Positions 18,510 through 27,846 are shown, counted from the stretch's first letter. The stretch: 64,000 nt of DNA from Chloroflexi bacterium AL-N1 (GCA_013122435.1 WYDT01000004.1:372001-436000); one strand, 5' to 3'. Numbers and translations: made by a program. Notes: generated from the sequence alone by a model not told the origin.

Positions 18510-18841
18510 TTTGGTTGACTTTCTATAGTCAAGCCATCCGCAACTAGTTTGATAAACATTTCCAGAACGTCATGGAAATAGCCCTGACCAATTGCATCAC
18601 GCAGGAGACGAAACAGTGTGACTGTTCGTGTCACAGCAGCAATCACCTCAGGACGACCTTCAACGATGTGACCCTGACGTTGACCTTCCACAATGTATGG
18701 TCGTAACGACTCGATTGAAAAAGCGATTCGCTGGCTTTTTTGCTCAGGTGAGAGTGCGCGCATGACCACATCAAATTTTTGTGGATAATCCACAAGCCGT
18801 CGATACAACATAGTGGATTGCTTGACTATCAATAAACACAA
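18506..18841 (-). pseudogene. TetR-like regulator, C-terminal part only
   Basis: The translation (YRRLVDYPQKFDVVMRAL, YIVEGQRQGHIVEGRPEVI, LFRLLRDAIGQGYFHDVLEM) is all-helical and looks like the ligand-binding half of a TetR/AcrR regulator. The N-terminal helix-turn-helix is absent and no ribosome site precedes the frame. It is probably a truncated relic at the edge of the decayed region. Confidence 0.4.
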
Positions 18842-19042
18842 GTTCCCAATACAGCGATTCTTTTAAGGCGAAGAACCCATTGGACTTATGTTTTAAAACT
18901 CCAATTATGCTCGCTTGTCAAGAGCCAAAAGCATTGAAGCAGGTCGATGGGGTAGCCTAAAGACCCACCAGTAACCAAAACTGACAGGCCCTTACTTTAT
19001 TTATGTACTCATTACACTACCAAAAGCGTGCTTTTGATAATG

Positions 19043-19447
19043 CTACTTTTCCAGCGTTTTAAGATACGCAATCAGGTCAGCAAGTTGTTGCGTATCGAGA
19101 TGTGATGGCGGCATGTAGGCAATCTCGCCACGTCCTCCCTCAAGAATAAACTGAGCAACATTAACTTCGTTAATAGGTTGACCAGTGGGAAGACTGTCTC
19201 CATAATCGATACCAGCAGGACGAGTCGGACCTTCGGGTTGAAACAGGCCAGCCATTCCAGGGCCCGTTCGCATCTCGTCCGTAATGGCGTGACATTGTGC
19301 ACACGACGCCAGAAACACCTGTTCACCACTGGCTGCATCGCCACCCATTAAGGCTTCAGCTGAAGGAACTTCTACCGGATCTCTATTCGTACTACACCCG
19401 ACCAGAAACATAAACAAGACGAACGACATACCAAAACGCCCAAACAT
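19043..19447 (-). CDS. Lipoprotein cytochrome c
   Basis: This 134-aa exported c-type cytochrome has a hydrophobic signal at 6-17 ending in the lipobox FLVGCS (Cys18), a haem site CAQCH at 49-53, and a likely axial Met111 in the segment YMPPSHLD. It is a small mono-haem, class-I-like domain tethered to the outer face of the membrane, probably carrying electrons in respiration. It follows the DsbB-like gene by 7 bases on the same strand, hinting at a shared redox function. A small CAAAAGC/GCTTTTG hairpin lies just after its stop. Confidence 0.85.
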   Translation of the reverse strand: MFGRFGMSFVLFMFLVGCSTNRDPVEVPSAEALMGGDAASGEQVFLASCAQCHAITDEMRTGPGMAGLFQPEGPTRPAGIDYGDSLPTGQPINEVNVAQFILEGGRGEIAYMPPSHLDTQQLADLIAYLKTLEK

Positions 19448-19454
19448 ACAAACC

Positions 19455-20105
19455 TTAGGCTAGCTGGCCCGAGACCAGAAATATCGCAATGACAGCCCCA
19501 ATGATGACAAAAACAGCTGGTGTTGCCCCAGCAAAATACGGCTCTGGTATATAGTTATCATCTACATTACTTTGTTCATCTATCTCGGCATAAACAGATG
19601 CCTCGAGAGCTTTCGTTCGTAGAGCAGTTATAATCATCAAACCAGTAATCATCGTAAACGCCGTCAGTGCGAGGAAAGGAATATTAATAAAACCTAACAC
19701 ATTCATGTATTCAACATTGCAGGGGATGTTGGCATTACAGGCAGGGGCAGGAAATATGGTGGTTTTGATCAACAGGTAATGATAGAGTGACATACCCATC
19801 CCAAAAATTGAGAAGGGTAACACATAGAAATGCAGCTTGGTGTCACGACGGAGAATACCAATTGCAATAATGGCTGCAAGTGGATACATAATAATACGTT
19901 GGTACCAACAAAGCAAACAGGGCGTCCATCGCAATACTTCACTGAAGTAGAGGCTGCCAGACATAGCAACCCAGGCAGTCAATAGTGCAATATGATGACT
20001 CACAGAGCCAACCATATCGAGCAACGGATTAATTCCCGCAACATCACTTTCTGCCGATGGTGCAGGGTGCACGCCAGCAAGATCGTTCTGAATTTCCTGA
20101 GCCAT
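19455..20105 (-). CDS. dsbB: DsbB-family disulfide bond formation protein
   Basis: This 216-aa membrane protein has the DsbB/BdbC layout. The quinone-side pair is CLLC at 63-66 in WTPCLLCWYQR, followed by helices at 72-86 and 93-112. A second periplasmic pair is C123/C129, followed by helices at about 136-158 and 190-214. GGGGGAT precedes the ATG. DsbB passes electrons from a DsbA-like thiol oxidase to quinone, so the cell can make disulfides in exported proteins. This could also serve the Cys-rich peptides at 5.5-6.1 kb. No dsbA is in the window. It is co-transcribed with cytochrome c. Confidence 0.85.
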   Translation of the reverse strand: MAQEIQNDLAGVHPAPSAESDVAGINPLLDMVGSVSHHIALLTAWVAMSGSLYFSEVLRWTPCLLCWYQRIIMYPLAAIIAIGILRRDTKLHFYVLPFSIFGMGMSLYHYLLIKTTIFPAPACNANIPCNVEYMNVLGFINIPFLALTAFTMITGLMIITALRTKALEASVYAEIDEQSNVDDNYIPEPYFAGATPAVFVIIGAVIAIFLVSGQLA

Positions 20106-20367
20106 AGATCCCCCTATAACATATCACCTGAGTGAAAACAACTACGCTATTACATAGCTTACTTTTTGATCATGTACGAAAGTAGCACTATCATAGCTAA
20201 TTATAATGCACTCCACCACATTATAACATTAACAACTGATAAGGTATGCACATGCTAACTTTATCCAACAGATACAGCAGGTATTTGTAGAAATGACTAG
20301 AATCGAGTAAACTCTGATGTATGGTATAACGTAGAAAATATGATTAATAGGATAAATAGGCGACACT

Positions 20368-20967
20368 ATGGGTCGAAAGTCTCGTGCTAAACGCGAACGC
20401 CGTGAACATATGGGCTTTGCTGCCAGCCTGACTGCCTGTGCAGGAACATGGCTTGAACACTTACCAGATGATACGGAAAAACAACGCCTGAAAGCCGCAC
20501 GCCAGGAACTGGAAAAACATCGCTCAACATCCATCGGTGAAAACCAGGACGAGATAAATCGCTTTAGTCTGCAGGTATATCGAGACGAGCGCTTTGCTAT
20601 CCTCCATTTCGATGACTGGGTTATTGAGGGAATTCTCGAACGATTTGGTGAACCACCGATTGTGGAGGACGATAGCGACCCAGCCTTTAGCGACTACCTA
20701 CGGCGCAGTATTCGCACCATTGCCTCATCACGAACGCGTCGCGCCCTTGCCGAACAATCACAACGATTTGTACCGGCGTACGTTGAGTCTGGCCAGATCA
20801 AAGAGGCGCTCGTGATCGAGTACAATGCCTTTATGACCGTGATGAGTGAAGCCATTACACCACTGCTTGTACAGATGATGGTCGGTGGTTTAGCTCGTTG
20901 GTATGATGAACACGAAGAAGCTGAAGCAGAAGACGGAGAAACTATCACACCAGATTCATCAGAATGA
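20368..20967 (+). CDS. Hypothetical protein
   Basis: This 199-aa soluble protein has a strongly basic start (GRKSRAKRERREHMGF) and a very acidic tail (EEAEAEDGE). The middle is helical, with many charged residues. No family was recognised. The length, steady codon use and upstream AGG support a real gene. It stands alone on the + strand between the DsbB gene and a convergent response regulator, so context gives no function. Confidence 0.6.
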   Translation: MGRKSRAKRERREHMGFAASLTACAGTWLEHLPDDTEKQRLKAARQELEKHRSTSIGENQDEINRFSLQVYRDERFAILHFDDWVIEGILERFGEPPIVEDDSDPAFSDYLRRSIRTIASSRTRRALAEQSQRFVPAYVESGQIKEALVIEYNAFMTVMSEAITPLLVQMMVGGLARWYDEHEEAEAEDGETITPDSSE

Positions 20968-21015
20968 TCATACTTGCTTGTATAATTCGCGAACTAAGAC
21001 AACACACACCATGTC

Positions 21016-21648
21016 TTAATCCAGATACACAATACCCCGTTGGAGCGCTACAGTTACTGCCTGGGTGCGATCACTCACGCCAAGTTTGTTCAGAATATTA
21101 TTGATATGATTCTTGACAGTATGTTCAGAAATAGAGAGCTGCTCAGCAACATCGCGATTGCCTTTACCTTTTACAATCAACTCTAGCACTTCGCGTTCAC
21201 GGACAGTCAACTCGGAGCGCGGCATATGCACAACCAAACGTTGGGCAACTTCAGGGGGAACATGATATTGACCGGCATAGACAGCTCTAATAGCATCAAG
21301 GAACTCTTCACGTGTCACACTTTTGAGCAAGTAGGCACGTGCGCCCGCCTGCAGCGCTTGATAGATTTGTTCATCACCATCGTACATAGTGAGTACAACA
21401 CAACGTGCCTCGGGCCATTCTCGCCGAATCGTCGTAATTACCTCAACACCGCTCATTCCTGGCATACGCAGATCGACCAGCACAATATCTGGTTGATGTT
21501 CTTGAAATAACTCAATAGCCTGCTAACCACTGGCAGCCTCTGCCACAACGGTCATATCGGACTGAGTGTTAATCATTGTTACTAAACCAACTCGAACTAC
21601 AAAATGATCATCAACAACCATGATGCGGATTTGGTCCTGCGAATTCAT
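21016..21648 (-). pseudogene. NarL-family response regulator with internal stop
   Basis: The full frame of 210 codons begins MNSQDQIRIMVVDDHFVVRV and includes VLVDLRMPGMSGVEV (phospho-Asp) and the LuxR-type HTH LTVREREVLELIVKGKGN... SISEHTVKNHINNIL. Codon 42 is TAG (21523-21525), inside the receiver, in otherwise perfect frame (AASG-stop-QAIELF). The piece after it (21016-21483) has its own ATG and would give a DNA-binding protein lacking the first third of the receiver. It lies 53 bases after the histidine kinase gene, its probable partner. It could be a real lesion or a sequence error. Confidence 0.75.
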
Positions 21649-21701
21649 ACTATCTCCCTACAAACACAAAAATGTATCTATGATAACAAAACCCTTCACA
21701 A

Positions 21702-22742
21702 TCACGCCCCGTTCTCATTGTGAACATGTGCTTCAGCCATCTGTTTCAGCATAACCGTAACTTCCACGGTAGTTCCCTTACCGGGAGCACTCTGGATATA
21801 CAACTGTGTCCCAATTTCTTTTGCACGCTCATGCATTCCCAGGAGACCAAAACATCCCTGTTTAATTGAAGGAACATTATGCGGATCAAAACCACTTCCG
21901 TTATCCCATACACTGAGTTGCACATCATCCAGGGTGCATTGCAACGCAACACCGATTTGACTGGCCTGTGCGTGTCGCGCAGCGTTATAGAGCGCTTCGT
22001 GTGCAATGCGTAATAGATGATGCTCAACCGATTGCGGAAGTTCCTGAGTACATTCGTGCACTTCAACCCGTACATTGATACTGGTAGGTAATTGTTCAGC
22101 TATTTCTGATAGGGCGGTAGTGATACCCCCATGTTCAAATACCTGTGGATGCATGTCCCAGATGGCACGGCGAGCTTCTTCCACACTATTGCGAACCATA
22201 CGGATAGCCAGATCAAGTTGTTGCTGAGCAGTCGTAGGCGACGCAACCATCAATGTAGCCACACCCTCAAGCTGAAACGCCACGCCAACGAATCCCTGTG
22301 CCAGCGTGTCGTGGAGTTCTCGCGCCAGACGTGCACGCTCAGTCATGGTGGCAGTCAAGGCTGCCTCACGCTGAACAGCCTCTTGTTCTTCTGCGAATCT
22401 CCGCTTTTCCAGCGCATGGCGTTGTGCTGTAGCATCCTGCAATTGTGCGTGGGTGTTCTGTAATTCATTTTGAATGCGAATACGTTCCTGAATTTCACGT
22501 GCAAGCTCACGCCAGCGACGGTAGGCAAATATAGCAAATGCATTGGATAATATGAAACCAACCACCACCACTTCATCAAAATCAAATTCCCATTCCTCAT
22601 AAGGACGGGTTGCGTCATAGAGCCACTCAAAGGCATTTACCGACTGAGCAACAAAAAAACAAACAAATGCCATAAGGGTTATGATAATCAGATCACGCTT
22701 TGCTGTACTATCTACCCACCATAATATCTGCTGTCTATTCAT
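21702..22742 (-). CDS. NarL-type sensor histidine kinase
   Basis: This 346-aa kinase has two membrane helices at 19-36 and 58-74 with a short acidic outer loop, then a coiled-coil at about 80-130. The HisKA_3 dimerisation/phospho-acceptor segment is LARELHDTLAQGF (His144). The ATPase has DNGSGFDP and GLLGMHERAKEIG, typical of the NarX/LiaS class. It is followed by its likely response regulator, which is interrupted by a stop. The short loop between helices suggests the signal is sensed within or near the membrane. It is divergent from the sigma factor gene at 23.3 kb. Confidence 0.85.
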   Translation of the reverse strand: MNRQQILWWVDSTAKRDLIIITLMAFVCFFVAQSVNAFEWLYDATRPYEEWEFDFDEVVVVGFILSNAFAIFAYRRWRELAREIQERIRIQNELQNTHAQLQDATAQRHALEKRRFAEEQEAVQREAALTATMTERARLARELHDTLAQGFVGVAFQLEGVATLMVASPTTAQQQLDLAIRMVRNSVEEARRAIWDMHPQVFEHGGITTALSEIAEQLPTSINVRVEVHECTQELPQSVEHHLLRIAHEALYNAARHAQASQIGVALQCTLDDVQLSVWDNGSGFDPHNVPSIKQGCFGLLGMHERAKEIGTQLYIQSAPGKGTTVEVTVMLKQMAEAHVHNENGA

Positions 22743-23291
22743 AATATGCCTTCATGTTGTGTCAGGAGAGGTAACAGCATTTCGTTAATGATACATGCAC
22801 AAACCGTCGCAAAAATCTCTCAAGTTGTATAGTTACCATGATACACAAAATACATTATATATTTTGCTATGAATGTGCCCGCCGAAGAATAAGCAATCCA
22901 TGAGATTTTTCCAGTTCTACAGAACAATATGTGTACAGGTAAACGGGACTAGTCGAAGATCTGCTTCTATGCTCACTACTTATATTTTACTATGAGTATG
23001 TCTACTGAATAGTGGGCAGTCAATGGATTTTTTTCTAGTCTTAAAGAACAACAAGTATATAGGTAAAAAGGACTACTCGAAGATGCCATTTCACGCTCAC
23101 GACATCAATGGTCTGTTCTGGTATTGTTGATTCAACATGTGGAACATACGATATTGTGAAGTATAAGCAATTATTACTAGGCCAGAATGCTCTATCAAAT
23201 AGAGATTAAAATCATATTTTAACCTGAACTGTCTATATCAAAACGAAATGCTTTTTTGATTTGCAGATAAACCATTGTGAGGTGTACTGTT
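22743..23291. other. Non-coding region upstream of kinase and sigma factor genes
   Basis: This stretch of about 550 bases contains no plausible gene. It is AT-rich and dominated by a two-copy 123-bp tandem repeat, annotated separately. It lies between divergent genes, so regulatory content is expected. Confidence 0.6.
22858..23103 (+). repeat. 123-bp imperfect tandem repeat
   Basis: Copy 1 (22858-22980) and copy 2 (22981-23103) align along their whole length with one small gap. Blocks are shared throughout: TATATTTT-G/A-CTATGA at the start, a T-rich run near the centre, AGAACAA, GTA-A/T-A/G-GTAAA, GGACTA-G/C-TCGAAGAT, and GCTCAC at the end. In copy 1 the core is the palindrome GACTAGTC. Two head-to-tail copies between a divergent kinase and sigma factor look like duplicated regulatory sites or a small non-coding element. 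Confidence 0.65.
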
Positions 23292-23879
23292 ATGACAATG
23301 AATGCATTCATGGAATTGGATGATGAAAGGCTCGTACTTGCGTGTCGTCAAGGAGATGAGGATGCATGGGAAACGTTAGTGCACAGATACCAACGTTTTG
23401 TCTACAGCATTCCACGTCGTGCAGGACTGGATAGCGATCTCGCCGCCGATGTTTTCCAACAGGTCTTTGCCACGCTCTGCGAACATCTCCATCGGCTTGA
23501 ACAACCTGGGCGGGTCAAGGCATGGTTAGGGACCACGGCACGTCGTGAGAGTTGGCGCGTCAATCGACAATTTCGCGCCACACATCCGCTACCTAACGTA
23601 TCTGATGATGAAGAGGATGGTGTGGCGGATATTCCTGACGAATCATTCTTGCCAGAGGACGTACTCATGCAGATGGAGGCACAGGATCGTGTACGTGCAG
23701 CAGTTGATTCGCTTGATGAGCGGCACCGCACACTGATGCTATTACTCTTCTATCAACCTGAGCCCATGTCGTACGCAGAGATTGCTAAGACACTCGGAGT
23801 CAGCGAGGGCAGTATTGGTCCCACACGTGCTCGTTGTCTGCAAAAACTACGCAAAGTCCTTAGCGATATAGCAGTTTAA
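23292..23879 (+). CDS. ECF-like sigma-70 family RNA polymerase sigma factor
   Basis: This 195-aa sigma factor has region 2 (DDERLVLACRQGDEDAWETL, then LDSDLAADVFQQVFATL) and region 4 (LDERHRTLMLLLF and YAEIAKTLGVSEGSIGPTRA). It directs RNA polymerase to a specific promoter set. I start at the ATG of 23292, with GAGG 8 bases upstream. A GTG at 23277 lies before that site. No anti-sigma gene is adjacent. Instead two kinase/response-regulator pairs flank it, so control may be through transcription. The 123-bp repeat lies about 190 bases upstream. Confidence 0.8.
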   Translation: MTMNAFMELDDERLVLACRQGDEDAWETLVHRYQRFVYSIPRRAGLDSDLAADVFQQVFATLCEHLHRLEQPGRVKAWLGTTARRESWRVNRQFRATHPLPNVSDDEEDGVADIPDESFLPEDVLMQMEAQDRVRAAVDSLDERHRTLMLLLFYQPEPMSYAEIAKTLGVSEGSIGPTRARCLQKLRKVLSDIAV

Positions 23880-23887
23880 CCGCTACA

Positions 23888-24532
23888 TTAGCGCTCATCT
23901 CGTTTTTCACGATAATAGACTTGCGCTGCTTCGGTACGATTCGCAACCCCTAATTTTTGAAAAACATTTTGTAGGTGATATTTGACTGTGCTTTCCTGTA
24001 TGACCAACTGTTCTGCAATCTGTGCATTCGTCAGACCATCAGCCAATAACACCAACACGTCACGCTCTCGATCAGTCAGCCGATCTAATTGTGATTGCCA
24101 TTCAGAGGGCGTAACGGTGCGCCGTACGGCGTGGGGAAAGACGATCTGCCCATGTGCGACATTGCGAATTGTCGACACTGTTTGCCGGGGAGGGTCGGTC
24201 TTGAGCGCAAACCCATCCGCATGCAACTCCCATGCTGATTGAAGCGAGCCGCCATCACCAAAAGCACTAAGAATAACCACTTTCACAGGAATATCGGACT
24301 CCCGGATCGCTGCGAGACACGAAAAGCCATCACGTGTGGGCATCTGGAGATCCAGCACAATGACATCCGGTCGTTCACGCTGTAAGACGGAAAGCAACAT
24401 ATCACCATCAGTTACTGCAGCAATAACCTCAATATCTGGTTCACATGCCAACAACCCACGCAGACCTTCAACGACAAGCGCATGATCATCGGCAAGCACA
24501 ACTCGAATTGGGGAAGAAGTTTGTTCAGACAT
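23888..24532 (-). CDS. NarL-family response regulator
   Basis: This 214-aa protein has a receiver with acidic pocket ADDH (14-17), phospho-Asp61 in VIVLDLQMPTRDG, and a LuxR-type HTH near the C-terminus (LTDRERDVLVLLADGLTN, VIQESTVKYHLQNVF). It overlaps the upstream kinase gene by a few bases and is surely its partner. When phosphorylated it should bind DNA as a dimer. Its gene is convergent with the sigma factor gene, with only 8 bases between their stops. Confidence 0.9.
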   Translation of the reverse strand: MSEQTSSPIRVVLADDHALVVEGLRGLLACEPDIEVIAAVTDGDMLLSVLQRERPDVIVLDLQMPTRDGFSCLAAIRESDIPVKVVILSAFGDGGSLQSAWELHADGFALKTDPPRQTVSTIRNVAHGQIVFPHAVRRTVTPSEWQSQLDRLTDRERDVLVLLADGLTNAQIAEQLVIQESTVKYHLQNVFQKLGVANRTEAAQVYYREKRDER

Positions 24533-25535
24533 CGCCTGGTACCTTTACAACAATACGAGTTCCCTGACCAACTTCACTATAAACCCGTAATTGCCCACCA
24601 ACCAGGTGCATCCGTTCGCGCATCCCCCGCAAACCAATATGCTCCTCACGTTCAGTTGCACTGGGGCCTTCCAGCGGTGGCGGTATAAACCCATGACCTT
24701 GATCGATCACTTCTAATACCACCCAACCACTCTGACTACCAAGGCGTACCTCGTGTCGATCAACACCAGCGTGACGATAGGCATTCGAAAGACCTTCCTG
24801 CAAGACACGGTAGAGTGCGATTTTGGTGGCAAGACTCACTGGTGGCACATCGTCTTCGATATAAAGATCGACACTATTACCCGTCAGTGACTGATGTTGC
24901 AGAATCAGCCCACGCACGACTTCTGGTAACGCACGACGATGAAACTCGCTCGGTCGGAAAGTGCTCAAGGAAGTTTTAATTTCTTGTAAGGCGCTCTCTA
25001 CCAATCCACCAAGCTGCGCGAGTTTTGGCATTACTATACGTTGCAGTGTTTCATCTTCTTTAATAATCTGCGATTGGAGCAGCGCGATTTGTGATGATGC
25101 CGCAAACAACTTCTGCACCGGTCCATCGTGGATATCGAGAATAATCCGCTGTAACTCTTCTTCTGCTACCGCCAGGATACGACGCCCAGCTTGTCGGAGT
25201 GGGCCCCACGTTAGCTGATGATGCTCTTCAACAAGCAGTGCTGCCAGATTCACCAGTGATTGAGTCATGCTTTGTTCAGTTGGACCAGGGAGAGGAACAT
25301 CAGGGAGAAACGCCATACGCAAACGACCGACCTCAAGGGTACCCTCACAAATCGGAACATCAACCCAATTATAAGACCGATCGGTTGGATCGGTCTCATC
25401 ATATGATGCTGCAATACACGCAACCTGTTCTGACTCGATATAGAGCAAGAGTTCAGCGTGATCTGCGCCCATACGACGACACAACTCACCAAGCAAACGC
25501 TGATATGCATCTGTCAATGGAAGTGTATGTTCCAT
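24525..25535 (-). CDS. Cytoplasmic sensor histidine kinase
   Basis: This kinase of about 336 aa has no membrane helix. An N-terminal GAF-like region (CRRMGADHAELLLYIES) is followed by HisKA_3 with phospho-acceptor ILDIHDGPVQKLF and a HATPase with DQGHGFIPP and HIGLRGMRERMHLVGG. I prefer the ATG at 25535 because GAGG lies 11 bases before it. An ATG 30 bases earlier has no ribosome site. Its 3' end overlaps the response regulator start. The signal is probably a small cytosolic ligand or redox state, but nothing in the sequence shows which. Confidence 0.8.
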   Translation of the reverse strand: MEHTLPLTDAYQRLLGELCRRMGADHAELLLYIESEQVACIAASYDETDPTDRSYNWVDVPICEGTLEVGRLRMAFLPDVPLPGPTEQSMTQSLVNLAALLVEEHHQLTWGPLRQAGRRILAVAEEELQRIILDIHDGPVQKLFAASSQIALLQSQIIKEDETLQRIVMPKLAQLGGLVESALQEIKTSLSTFRPSEFHRRALPEVVRGLILQHQSLTGNSVDLYIEDDVPPVSLATKIALYRVLQEGLSNAYRHAGVDRHEVRLGSQSGWVVLEVIDQGHGFIPPPLEGPSATEREEHIGLRGMRERMHLVGGQLRVYSEVGQGTRIVVKVPGDV

Positions 25536-25781
25536 AATGACTACATCCTCGTAGGTGTTTTTCATCAGTTAAGCGTTTCAGGTACATTCCTCTCTCACTA
25601 CCATATCAAGTGTCCTCTATAACACAGCAAGGTAGCACATGAGGAATGTATGGTCACGCAAACGGAGTGTCATGTACGGCGTGTTTTGTGCTTTTAACAG
25701 TATAGCATGATCATTGACGTTATTGCAGGTTTGTCCTGAAATTGCTCAATTGCAGTTAAAGAGTATACATTCGTTAGCACA

Positions 25782-26399
25782 TTAGGACGGTTTGTCTGCA
25801 AAACCAAGCAAAGAAGAGGCACCTGGAGTAACCAACTGTACAAACCAGTGTGCCATCTGCTCAACCGTATAAGGCTGTTCGTGCTCTAACCACCACTGAA
25901 CCACCCCCAGAAACGCGGTTGCCGTAAACCGCAGAAAAAGATCGAGCGGTATGATCGTTTGCATTTGATGATAGTCGGATGCTAATAACCGTTGCTCTAC
26001 CGTTACCTCAAAGTGAGTAATCATGAGTTGTTCAAGCCCCGTTACCTCTTTGCGTCCTAACATGACGCGGTAGAATGACGCGTAATTCGCTACATGTTTG
26101 AAGAGACTCAGACCAGCAGACAACCCACTATCTATCACAGGTTTTTGCGAATATGTAGAGATTGGGACCAGATCTTTCTGCAGTTCCGCATAGACATTAC
26201 GAACACACTGGCGAACCAGGTGATATTTGTCTTCATAGTGTCGATAGAATGTGGCACGATTGATCATGGCACGATCAACAATTTCACTTACGGTGATCGT
26301 CTCAAGTTCTTTCTCCGACATCAATGCAAGCAACGCATCGTGGAGAAGTTTATGTGTCCGGCGTATCCGTAAGTCCTGATTAGTGATTTTATGCGACAT
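25782..26399 (-). CDS. TetR/AcrR-family regulator
   Basis: This 205-aa regulator has a typical N-terminal HTH: RIRRTHKLLHDALLALMSEK, then ITVSEIVDRAMINRATFYRHYEDKY split across helices 2-3. The C-terminal domain is helical. GAGGACC precedes the ATG. It is divergent from a cytochrome P450 gene with 171 bases between, the classic position for a ligand-responsive repressor of that gene. The sequence resembles the TetR group with a helical YxxHxEDKxHL turn. Confidence 0.85.
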   Translation of the reverse strand: MSHKITNQDLRIRRTHKLLHDALLALMSEKELETITVSEIVDRAMINRATFYRHYEDKYHLVRQCVRNVYAELQKDLVPISTYSQKPVIDSGLSAGLSLFKHVANYASFYRVMLGRKEVTGLEQLMITHFEVTVEQRLLASDYHQMQTIIPLDLFLRFTATAFLGVVQWWLEHEQPYTVEQMAHWFVQLVTPGASSLLGFADKPS

Positions 26400-26446
26400 A
26401 TGGTCCTCGATTGTTGCATAGGCAGCAGACTATAGAATTTTGGTTA

Positions 26447-26475
26447 TTGACAGTTAACATCCCCTATCGTATGGT
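26447..26475 (+). promoter_or_regulatory. Sigma-70-type promoter for the P450 gene
   Basis: A perfect TTGACA at 26447-26452, a 17-base spacer and TATGGT at 26470-26475 lie about 95 bases before the P450 start. The spacer includes GTTAAC. This spot is a likely operator for the divergent TetR protein. Confidence 0.5.
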
Positions 26476-26570
26476 CATTTTAGCATCACCACGTTGTCCA
26501 CGTTACACTTTGTTACAGAGCAGGAAACCGTTAAAGAGAGTGTTTTGCTAATCAGGTAAGGAGTTTTTTC

Positions 26571-27788
26571 ATGACAGAACAACATAATCTCATTCCCAAC
26601 TTCGAGTTGTTTTCTCCACACTTTAATGCCAACCCTTATCCGATCTATGCCCAGCTGCGCGAGCACGCCCCGGTGTATCCGGTGACGTCCTTTGGAGGGG
26701 AAAGGGCATGGCTCATCACTCGTTACGAAGACGCCGCCTATATCCTGAAAGATTACACATTTAGTATTGATCGCAGTCTCTTTATGAGTTCTGAACAAAT
26801 TAATCAGATTACGGAAAATATCGATCAACAGCTACTCAGTGATCACAGCATGGTTGGATGCGATCCGCCGGAGCACACACGATTACGAAACCTTGTTCAC
26901 AAAGTGTTTACGCCACGAATGATCGAAGGGCTACAAGGACGTATTGACGAGATCAGCCATCAACTATTAGGCACCGTAGAACCTCAAGGGCAAATGGATT
27001 TAATTGATGATTTTGCCTTCCCCTTACCCATTATCATCATCTGCGAAATGCTGGGTGTCCCTGACTCAGATCGGCTCCAATTTCACGAATGGTCCAATGT
27101 CATTGTTGGCGCTACGCCGTTAGATGCAGCATCAGGACACAATCAAAAAAGTGATTTTATTGTATATCTGGAGCAACTCTTTACCCAACGGCGCCTGCAA
27201 CCGGGAGATGATCTGCTAAGTAGCTTGATTGCTGTGGAAGAAGAGGGGAGCAAATTGTCACAGGAAGAATTGTACGCGATGGTTATTCTTTTACTCGTTG
27301 CAGGACACGAAACAACCGTGAATTTAATTGGAAATGGTGTTTTAGCACTACTTCAATTTCCAGACCAACTAAAAAAGTTACAGCAACACCCCCATCTCAT
27401 CGAGTCAGCTATCGAAGAAATGCTTCGCTATGGGGCACCTGTTGATCTCGGCGTACGTCGGTGGGCTAAAGAGCCACTGCAACTCCATAACACCACTATC
27501 CACACAGGTGACCTTATCACTGTCAGTCTTGCTGCTGCCAACCGTGATCCGCAGTATTTTGACAAGCCCGAACAGTTTGACATTGAGCGCAAAGATAATC
27601 GCCATCTAGCCTTTGGCCAAGGTGTCCATTATTGTTTAGGGGCACCACTTGCACGTCTGGAAGGGCAGATCGCTATCAACATCCTACTACACCGTTTACC
27701 AAACCTGCAACTGCGTGTACCCCCCGAAACGCTCCAATGGAACCCTGGTCCGTTGCGCGGGTTACGGGCATTGCCACTAGCATTTTGA
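26571..27788 (+). CDS. Cytochrome P450
   Basis: This 405-aa soluble bacterial P450 has the I-helix AGHETT near 242-247, the ExxR pair in EEMLRYGAPV, a PxxFDIER-like meander, and the haem-binding loop FGQGVHYCLGAPLARLEG with the axial Cys. It resembles CYP107-type enzymes, which hydroxylate macrolides, terpenoids or fatty-acid-like molecules using an external ferredoxin. No ferredoxin is adjacent. TAAGGAG precedes the ATG. It is divergent from a TetR regulator. The substrate is unknown. Confidence 0.92.
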   Translation: MTEQHNLIPNFELFSPHFNANPYPIYAQLREHAPVYPVTSFGGERAWLITRYEDAAYILKDYTFSIDRSLFMSSEQINQITENIDQQLLSDHSMVGCDPPEHTRLRNLVHKVFTPRMIEGLQGRIDEISHQLLGTVEPQGQMDLIDDFAFPLPIIIICEMLGVPDSDRLQFHEWSNVIVGATPLDAASGHNQKSDFIVYLEQLFTQRRLQPGDDLLSSLIAVEEEGSKLSQEELYAMVILLLVAGHETTVNLIGNGVLALLQFPDQLKKLQQHPHLIESAIEEMLRYGAPVDLGVRRWAKEPLQLHNTTIHTGDLITVSLAAANRDPQYFDKPEQFDIERKDNRHLAFGQGVHYCLGAPLARLEGQIAINILLHRLPNLQLRVPPETLQWNPGPLRGLRALPLAF

Positions 27789-27806
27789 TACCCAATCCAG
27801 CAAACA

Positions 27807-27846
27807 GCAACCGACCAGTCTTTCCTTTGCGAAGTTGGTCGGTTGC
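27807..27846. terminator. Bidirectional terminator between P450 and fruK
   Basis: An 11-bp perfect stem (GCAACCGACCA at 27807-27817 with its complement at 27836-27846) has an 18-base loop and lies between the convergent stops. Short A/T stretches flank it on both sides. Confidence 0.6.
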
